NCBI RefSeq assembly: GCF_018362775.1
Contig: NZ_JAGYXY010000002.1
Location: forward strand, 124,001-188,000
From: Alistipes montrealensis
Lineage (GTDB): Bacteria > Bacteroidota > Bacteroidia > Bacteroidales > Rikenellaceae
Length of the DNA: 64,000 nucleotides
Direction of reading: 5' to 3'
Made by a program: the position numbers and the translations under genes. The notes under the pieces are model-generated. The model ran no database searches and was not told the DNA's origin. It saw nothing but the letters and a program-made list of their open reading frames with translations. Of this stretch, positions 58,888 through 64,000 are shown one piece after another; positions within the stretch are counted from its first letter, which is position 1; the number at the start of each line of letters is the position of its first letter.

Positions 58888-59769
58888 ATGAAAGACGACA
58901 AGCGTTTAAAACGAAAGGTACGCAACTCCTATATCGTATCGACAGTGAGCATCACGCTCGTGCTGTTCCTGCTGGGATCGGTGGGTTATCTGATGGTCGC
59001 GGCACTGAAGGTCGCGGACACGCTGCAGGAAAGCATCGCCGTCACCGTGGAACTGAAAAACGGGCTTTCGGACACGCAGAAGGAGGCCATCAACAAACGC
59101 CTGACGGGCGAAGAGATGGTCGCGACGATCGCCTACTCGGCCAAGGAGGAGAAGGTCGACGACCAGGAGTTCCGCAAGATGTTCGGCAGTTCGTTCGAAG
59201 AGGTCCTGCAGGAGAACCCGCTACTGGATTCGTTCGAGCTTACGCTCACGTCGGCATCGGCCGACAAGGAGCTGCTCGACTCGTTCATCGCCGCCGTCGG
59301 GCGCATCGAGGGCGTCGACCGCGTATCGTATCCGGCGCTGATGGCCGAACGGCTGCACGCCACGGTGAATAAAATCCGCCTCGTGCTGCTGCTGTTCGGC
59401 GGCGCGCTGCTGGTCATCTCGCTGATCCTGCTGAGCAACACCATCCGGCTGGCAATCTTTTCCAAAAGATACCTTATCAACACGATGAAGCTGGTGGGGG
59501 CTACCAAGTGGTTCATCATGAAACCCTTCCTGGGAAGCAGCGTCACCCAGGGAATCCTGGCCGGCACGGCCGCATCGGCACTCTTCTGCCTGGCGGTTTA
59601 CGGGCTGAACGAAGCTGTTCCCGAACTGATGACCATTGCCGAGGCCGGCAAAATCGCCATCATTCTCGGCTCGATGATTGCGGGCGGCATCATCATCTCG
59701 GGGCTCTTCACCATCGCGGCCCTCAACAAATTCGTCAATATGAAGTCGAACAAGATATATCTTTATTAA
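58888..59769 (+). CDS. ftsX: Cell division protein FtsX
   Basis: The 293-residue membrane protein has the FtsX plan. One span lies near residue 25, followed by an external domain of about 120 residues (VTVELKNGLSDTQKEAINKRL), then three spans in the FtsX/permease domain (LLFGGALLVISLILLSNTIRLAIFSKRY, MKLVGATKWFIMKPFLGSS). With the ATPase FtsE it controls peptidoglycan hydrolases at division. No ftsE is adjacent. It is followed without a gap by DUF3098, then uppP and truB. Confidence 0.92.
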   Translation: MKDDKRLKRKVRNSYIVSTVSITLVLFLLGSVGYLMVAALKVADTLQESIAVTVELKNGLSDTQKEAINKRLTGEEMVATIAYSAKEEKVDDQEFRKMFGSSFEEVLQENPLLDSFELTLTSASADKELLDSFIAAVGRIEGVDRVSYPALMAERLHATVNKIRLVLLLFGGALLVISLILLSNTIRLAIFSKRYLINTMKLVGATKWFIMKPFLGSSVTQGILAGTAASALFCLAVYGLNEAVPELMTIAEAGKIAIILGSMIAGGIIISGLFTIAALNKFVNMKSNKIYLY

Positions 59770-60030
59770 ATGAAAAACGAACAGAAAAAAGCACAGGCCC
59801 CCCTGCAGGAAGACCCGCGCATGCCCCTTACGCGCCGCAACTACATCCTGCTGGCGATCGGGTTCGCAGTTATCCTCCTGGGCTTCATCCTGATGGCCGG
59901 CGGAGGGAGCGACTCGCCCGACGAATTCAACTATGCGATGTTCTCGTGGCGGCGCATCACGCTGGCTCCGATCCTCGTGATCGGCGGTTTCGTCATCGAG
60001 ATTTACGCAATCATGAAACGCTACAAGTAA
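59770..60030 (+). CDS. DUF3098 small membrane protein
   Basis: The 86-residue protein has two hydrophobic spans (YILLAIGFAVILLGFILMAGG and LAPILVIGGFVIEIYAIM), a basic N-terminus and an SPDEFNYAMFSWRR loop, matching the Bacteroidota DUF3098 family. It starts on the base after the ftsX stop. Its fixed place between ftsX and uppP suggests an envelope role; no biochemical function is known. Confidence 0.85.
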   Translation: MKNEQKKAQAPLQEDPRMPLTRRNYILLAIGFAVILLGFILMAGGGSDSPDEFNYAMFSWRRITLAPILVIGGFVIEIYAIMKRYK

Positions 60031-60112
60031 TTCCCGCCGGTTCCGGGATACCCGGGCCGGTGCGCAGGCCCCGAAAACAGAACACCCGAAAATTTACACC
60101 CTCTCTGAATAA

Positions 60113-60904
60113 ATGGATACACTACAAGCTATCCTGCTCGGTATCGTGCAGGGTATTACCGAATTCCTGCCCGTTTCGAGCAGCGGCCACCTGCAGATCG
60201 CCAAAGAGGTGCTGGGCGTACAGCTCGAAGAGAACCTCACGTTCGACGTGGCACTCCACGCCGCCACGGTGCTGAGCACGGTCGTCGTGCTGTGGAGCGA
60301 AGTCTGGCGGCTCCTGAAAGGACTCTTCTCGCGCCGGTTCAACGAAGAGCAGGCCTACGTGCTGAAACTCGTCCTCTCGATGATTCCCATCGGGTTCGTC
60401 GGATTCCTGCTGAAAGACCGGATCAACGACCTGCTTAACGCTCCCTATATCCTTGTGGTCGTAGGCGCCATGCTGCTGCTGACAGCGGCACTGCTGACCT
60501 TCGCCTACTACGCCAAACCGCGGCAGAAGGAGACGATCTCCTACCGCGACGCCCTGATCATCGGACTGGCACAGGCGTGCGCCGCCATGCCGGGACTCTC
60601 GCGGTCGGGTTCGACCATCGCGACGGGCCTGCTGCTGGGCAACAAGAAAGCCGCCGTGGCACAATTCTCGTTCCTGATGGTGTTAGCGCCGATCCTGGGC
60701 GAAACGCTGCTCGAAGCCATGAGCGGCGATTTGACCGCCGGCGTAGCTGCGGCTCCGCTCGTCGCCGGATTCATCGCCGCATTCGTCACGGGATGCCTCG
60801 CCTGCAAGTTCATGATCGAAATCGTGAAACGCGGCAAGCTCATCTGGTTCGCAATTTACTGCACCGTCGCCGGACTGGTGTCGATTATAAGCTATTTCTG
60901 CTGA
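60113..60904 (+). CDS. uppP: Undecaprenyl-diphosphatase
   Basis: The 263-residue membrane protein (BacA/UppP type) recycles the lipid carrier of peptidoglycan synthesis by removing one phosphate from undecaprenyl diphosphate. It shows the two family motifs: GIVQGITEFLPVSSSGHL at residues 10-27 and AMPGLSRSGSTIATGLLLG in the second half. It also gives bacitracin resistance in many bacteria. Its stop overlaps the truB start (TGATG). Confidence 0.95.
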   Translation: MDTLQAILLGIVQGITEFLPVSSSGHLQIAKEVLGVQLEENLTFDVALHAATVLSTVVVLWSEVWRLLKGLFSRRFNEEQAYVLKLVLSMIPIGFVGFLLKDRINDLLNAPYILVVVGAMLLLTAALLTFAYYAKPRQKETISYRDALIIGLAQACAAMPGLSRSGSTIATGLLLGNKKAAVAQFSFLMVLAPILGETLLEAMSGDLTAGVAAAPLVAGFIAAFVTGCLACKFMIEIVKRGKLIWFAIYCTVAGLVSIISYFC

Positions 60905-61620
60905 TGAAAGAAACGCTGGACCTCCGCGGCATCAATTTCGAAGACGGATACATCGCCGTACTGGACAAGCCCCTGCGCTGGACCTCGACCGACGTGGTGC
61001 GCAAAATCAAATTTGCGCTCCGCAGGCTGGGCTACCGCAAAATCAAGGTCGGACACGCCGGAACGCTCGATCCGCTGGCCACGGGCATCCTGCTGGTCTG
61101 CATCGGCCGCGCCACGAAACTCGTCGACTCGCTGCAGGCCGAAGAGAAGGAGTATGTAGCCGACGTAATGCTGGGCGCCACGACCCCGAGCTACGACCTG
61201 GAGCACGAAATCGACCAGACCTATCCGTGGGAGCACATCACGCGGGAAGCCCTCGCCGAGGCCCTTGAGTCGCTCACCGGGGAGCGGCTGCAAACCCCGC
61301 CCGTCTACTCCGCCAAGAAGATCGACGGCACACGCGCCTACGAGCTGGCCCGCGCCGGGGAAGAGGTCGCCGTCCGCCAGGCGATGATCACCATCTACGA
61401 AATGGAAATACTGGAGTATGCCCTGCCCCGCGTGCGCATCCGCATCCGTTGCAGCAAAGGGACTTACATCCGCTCGCTGGCCCATGAAATCGGACAGGCG
61501 CTCCACAGCGGCGCACATCTTGCCTCCCTGCGTCGGACGCGCAGCGGCGGCTTCACGCTCGAAAAGTCGTATGAATTGGACGAATTTCTTGAAAATCTGC
61601 AAAATCTTGAAACAAAATAG
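60904..61620 (+). CDS. truB: tRNA pseudouridine-55 synthase
   Basis: The 238-residue enzyme makes pseudouridine 55 in the T-loop of tRNAs. The catalytic motif KVGHAGTLDPLATGILLVCIG holds the nucleophile Asp near residue 54, and TPPVYSAKKIDGTRAYELAR and RCSKGTYIRSLAHEIG are also conserved. It is short because the C-terminal PUA domain of the longer TruB type is absent. The start overlaps the uppP stop by one base. Confidence 0.95.
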   Translation: MKETLDLRGINFEDGYIAVLDKPLRWTSTDVVRKIKFALRRLGYRKIKVGHAGTLDPLATGILLVCIGRATKLVDSLQAEEKEYVADVMLGATTPSYDLEHEIDQTYPWEHITREALAEALESLTGERLQTPPVYSAKKIDGTRAYELARAGEEVAVRQAMITIYEMEILEYALPRVRIRIRCSKGTYIRSLAHEIGQALHSGAHLASLRRTRSGGFTLEKSYELDEFLENLQNLETK

Positions 61621-61762
61621 CCTTTTTTGCGTATAGAAAATAATCTGTCTTGTTTTTCGGAACCATCCCGTGAAGCCAAGGCGGCAACAAACCTGCGCTT
61701 CGGGCGATTGTCCGGCACAGAAAATGTCGAATGAAATTCAACGTAAAAAAGAGCGTCTATTT

Positions 61763-62812
61763 ATGAAATTATCGCAGTACGGGTATGACTTTTCACCCGA
61801 AATGCTGGCCAAATACCCGGCCAACAATCGCGACGAATCGCGTCTGATGGTCATTAACCGCGCCAAAGGCACAATCGAGCACCGTATCTTCAAGGACATC
61901 ATCGAATATTTCGACGAAAAAGACCTTTTCATTTTCAACGATACGAAAGTCTTCCCGGCACGCCTCTACGGCAACAAGGAGAAGACCGGAGCCGAAATCG
62001 AAATCTTCCTGCTGCGGGAACTCAACCGCGAACTGCGGCTGTGGGACGTGCTGGTGGACCCGGCGCGCAAAATCCGCATCGGGAACAAACTCTACTTCGG
62101 CGACGACGACCTGCTGGTGGCCGAAGTGATCGACAACACCACCTCGCGCGGCCGCACGCTGCGTTTTTTGTTCGACGGCTCTTACGAAGAGTTCAAGCAA
62201 ACGCTCTTCTCGCTGGGCGAAACGCCCCTGCCGAAATGGGTGCGTGAAAAGGTCGAGCCCGAAGACGCCGAACGCTACCAGACCATCTTCGCGGAGAAAG
62301 AGGGAGCCGTAGCCGCCCCGACGGCCGGCATGCACTTCTCGAAGCACCTGATGAAACGCATGGAGATCAAAGGCATCGACAAGACGTTCGTGACGCTGCA
62401 CGTCGGGTTGGGGAACTTCCGCACGGTGGATGTCGAGGACCTCTCGAAGCACAAGATGGACTCCGAGCAGTTCTTCGTCGAAGATCCTGCCGCAGCGTCG
62501 GTCAATGCCGCCAAGCAGCAGGGACGCAAGGTCGTGGCCATCGGTACGACGGTGATGCGCACGATCGAGACCGCCGTATCGACCAACGGCATGATCAAAC
62601 CCATGGAGGGCTGGACCAACAAGTTCATTTTCGCGCCCTACGAGTTCACGGTGGCCGACGCCATGGTGACCAACCTCCACCTGCCCTACTCCACACAATT
62701 AATGATGGTAGCGGCTTTCGGCGGTTACGAAACCGTGATGAATGCGTACAAGGTGGCCAAAGAAGAGGGGTATCGTTTCGGTACTTACGGAGACGCAATG
62801 CTCATTCTTTAA
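61763..62812 (+). CDS. queA: S-adenosylmethionine:tRNA ribosyltransferase-isomerase
   Basis: The 349-residue enzyme builds the epoxyqueuosine ring on tRNA from S-adenosylmethionine. Family signatures are [47 protein letters not shown] and [19 protein letters not shown] start at [10 protein letters not shown], the typical N-terminus. The longer frame adds an unlikely 31-residue lead through the 142-base spacer after truB, which contains no other visible feature. Confidence 0.94.
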   Translation: MKLSQYGYDFSPEMLAKYPANNRDESRLMVINRAKGTIEHRIFKDIIEYFDEKDLFIFNDTKVFPARLYGNKEKTGAEIEIFLLRELNRELRLWDVLVDPARKIRIGNKLYFGDDDLLVAEVIDNTTSRGRTLRFLFDGSYEEFKQTLFSLGETPLPKWVREKVEPEDAERYQTIFAEKEGAVAAPTAGMHFSKHLMKRMEIKGIDKTFVTLHVGLGNFRTVDVEDLSKHKMDSEQFFVEDPAAASVNAAKQQGRKVVAIGTTVMRTIETAVSTNGMIKPMEGWTNKFIFAPYEFTVADAMVTNLHLPYSTQLMMVAAFGGYETVMNAYKVAKEEGYRFGTYGDAMLIL

Positions 62813-62823
62813 TTTTTTTTCAC

Positions 62824-62831
62824 TACCTTTG
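62824..62831 (+). promoter_or_regulatory. -7 promoter element for the glycogen-synthase-like gene
   Basis: TACCTTTG matches TAnnTTTG, 19 bases before the ATG. A T-run after the queA stop precedes it. Confidence 0.55.
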
Positions 62832-62850
62832 TGCTATAAACCCTCAAAAC

Positions 62851-63657
62851 ATGGCAAGCAAGATACTGTACGTATGTCAGGAGATCACCCCTTATCTTCC
62901 GGAAACGGAGGGTTCCGGGCTTTGCCGTGCACTGACGCAGGCGATGCAGGAACACGGCAACGAAATCCGAACTTTCATGCCCCGTTACGGTTGCATCAAC
63001 GAGCGCAGGCACCAACTGCATGAGGTTATCCGGCTGTCGGGCATGAACCTCATCATCGACGACAACGACCACCAGCTGATCATCAAGGTGGCGTCGATCC
63101 CTTCAGCGCGCGTACAGATTTATTTCATCGACAACGACGACTATTTCTCGCGCAAGGCCGTACTGACCGACGACGCGGGCAACTACTTCCCGGACAACGA
63201 CGAGCGGGCCATCTTCTTCGCCCGCGGCGTACTGGAAACCGTCAAAAAACTCCGCTGGACACCGACGGTGGTACACTGTCACGGCTGGTTTACAGCGGTA
63301 ATCCCCGTCTACCTGAAACGGATTTTCGCCGACGACCCGATCTTCCGCGATGTCAAGGTCGTGGTATCGCTTTACGGCGACGGTTTCACCGGGGAACTCG
63401 ACCCCGGATTCGCCTCCAAGATCGCCGGCGAGGGCGTCAAGGACAAAAATCTTGCGATTCTCGACACTCCGTCATACGAAAACCTCTGCCGCTTCGTTAT
63501 GGATTATGCCGACGGTGTTGTGGCCGCATCCCCGGATGTCGACCCCAAGGTATTGGAGATGGCCCGCGCAAGCGGAAAGCCGATGCTCGAATATCAGTCG
63601 CCCGAGGCAGAGGACTTTTTCGATAATTACAACCGTTTTTATGAAGCAATTCAATAA
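62851..63657 (+). CDS. Short glycogen/starch synthase-like protein (GT5 N-terminal domain only)
   Basis: The 268-residue protein matches only the N-terminal Rossmann domain of glycogen synthase: ILYVCQEITPYLPETEGSGLCRALTQAM, then FIDNDDYFSRKA, then VVHCHGWFTAVIPVYLK. The usual KxGGL ADP-glucose loop reads PETEGSGL. The C-terminal nucleotide-binding domain with the second active-site half is absent, and the frame is intact, so this is a stable short form. Its 3' end overlaps the start of the DUF4270 gene by 17 bases. A regulatory or binding role is as likely as catalysis. Confidence 0.78.
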   Translation: MASKILYVCQEITPYLPETEGSGLCRALTQAMQEHGNEIRTFMPRYGCINERRHQLHEVIRLSGMNLIIDDNDHQLIIKVASIPSARVQIYFIDNDDYFSRKAVLTDDAGNYFPDNDERAIFFARGVLETVKKLRWTPTVVHCHGWFTAVIPVYLKRIFADDPIFRDVKVVVSLYGDGFTGELDPGFASKIAGEGVKDKNLAILDTPSYENLCRFVMDYADGVVAASPDVDPKVLEMARASGKPMLEYQSPEAEDFFDNYNRFYEAIQ

Positions 63658-64000
63658 CTTCCGCCGCAGGCTGCTCCCCGTTGCAGCGCTGGCTGCCACG
63701 ATTGGACTGATCCTGCAGGGCTGTACCAAGGTGGATGATACGCTGGGCGGAAACCTCATCCCTGACAATCAGCAGATGAAGGCGGGATTCGTGACGCTCC
63801 CCCGGGCCGACGAAATAAACCCGAAAAAATACGTCGAGACGCGCCTGTTCCAGACTGACTCGATCGTCAGTTCGAACATCACTTACGGCTATTTCGGCTC
63901 GATGCTCAACGACACGCTGGGCCGCCGCTCGATGGGCTTCCTCTCGCAGATGGTCAACTATTACCTGGTCGATTCGGGATATTTCGGCTACAAGCCGATC
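63641..64000 (+). CDS. DUF4270 lipoprotein (partial, cut by the window end)
   Basis: The first 120 residues are visible: a lipobox (LILQGCTKVDD, Cys near 29), then LGGNLIPDNQQMK and YFGSMLNDTLGRRSMGFLSQ, typical of the Bacteroidota DUF4270 family. The start overlaps the end of the preceding gene in another frame. The function is unknown; the protein is probably in the outer membrane. Confidence 0.82.
   Translation, partial: MKQFNNFRRRLLPVAALAATIGLILQGCTKVDDTLGGNLIPDNQQMKAGFVTLPRADEINPKKYVETRLFQTDSIVSSNITYGYFGSMLNDTLGRRSMGFLSQMVNYYLVDSGYFGYKPI

Noticed and set aside
56421..58925. 834-residue minus-strand frame opposite the YfhO gene
   Set aside because: Arg/His-rich shadow without motif; the plus frame has clear membrane spans.

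Overview
The window looks like a chromosomal segment of a gut Bacteroidales, most probably Alistipes or a close Rikenellaceae relative (inference). The reasons are a high-GC Bacteroidota gene set, TAnnTTTG-type -7 promoter elements ahead of many genes, a SusC/SusD polysaccharide utilisation locus (PUL) with a hybrid two-component regulator, and an arginine operon with the Bacteroides-type ArgF' carbamoyltransferase. I saw no tRNA, rRNA, CRISPR array, insertion sequence or prophage.

Layout. (1) 1-9 kb holds housekeeping genes: a TonB-C-like secreted protein, menA, xseA-xseB, a GNAT enzyme, a zinc-ribbon methyltransferase, a PHP phosphoesterase and hemolysin III on the minus strand, and a long RelA/SpoT protein with a degenerate hydrolase domain. 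(2) 8.4-17 kb is the arginine operon: GNAT acyltransferase, argG, argC, argD, argF', argB, an M20 deacylase (argE-like) and argH. Some genes overlap tightly, while others are separated by hairpin-rich spacers. (3) At 17-19 kb is a DUF4139/MuiA-like protein carrying a SusC-type N-terminal domain in its middle.

(4) 19-45.2 kb is a PUL. A divergent hybrid two-component regulator faces an alpha/alpha-barrel hydrolase gene broken at a run of nine G. Then follow a GH2 enzyme, a secreted flavoprotein oxidoreductase, a BACON-GH43 lipoprotein, two tandem GH105 unsaturated-uronidases, SusC, SusD, two Ig-like/discoidin surface lipoproteins and a GH115 alpha-glucuronidase. The enzyme set suggests an acidic, branched plant or host glycan. 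No polysaccharide lyase is present to make the GH105 substrate.

(5) 45.2-46.6 kb holds a small XRE regulator, a palindromic operator-like region, a strongly structured non-coding RNA resembling 6S RNA, and an orphan gene. (6) 46.6-64 kb returns to core functions: rplS, surE, a NarL-type two-component pair, cardiolipin synthase, a DUF4837 lipoprotein, a polysaccharide deacetylase, efp, a FucP-like transporter, a polyprenyl synthase, YfhO, ftsX, DUF3098, uppP, truB, queA, a short glycogen-synthase-like protein and a DUF4270 lipoprotein cut by the window end.

The most notable items are the poly-G frameshift in the first PUL enzyme (possible phase variation), the 6S-like RNA with its neighbouring regulator and palindromes, the leader micro-ORF with competing hairpins before susC, and the two non-receptor proteins that carry pieces of TonB-dependent-receptor architecture.
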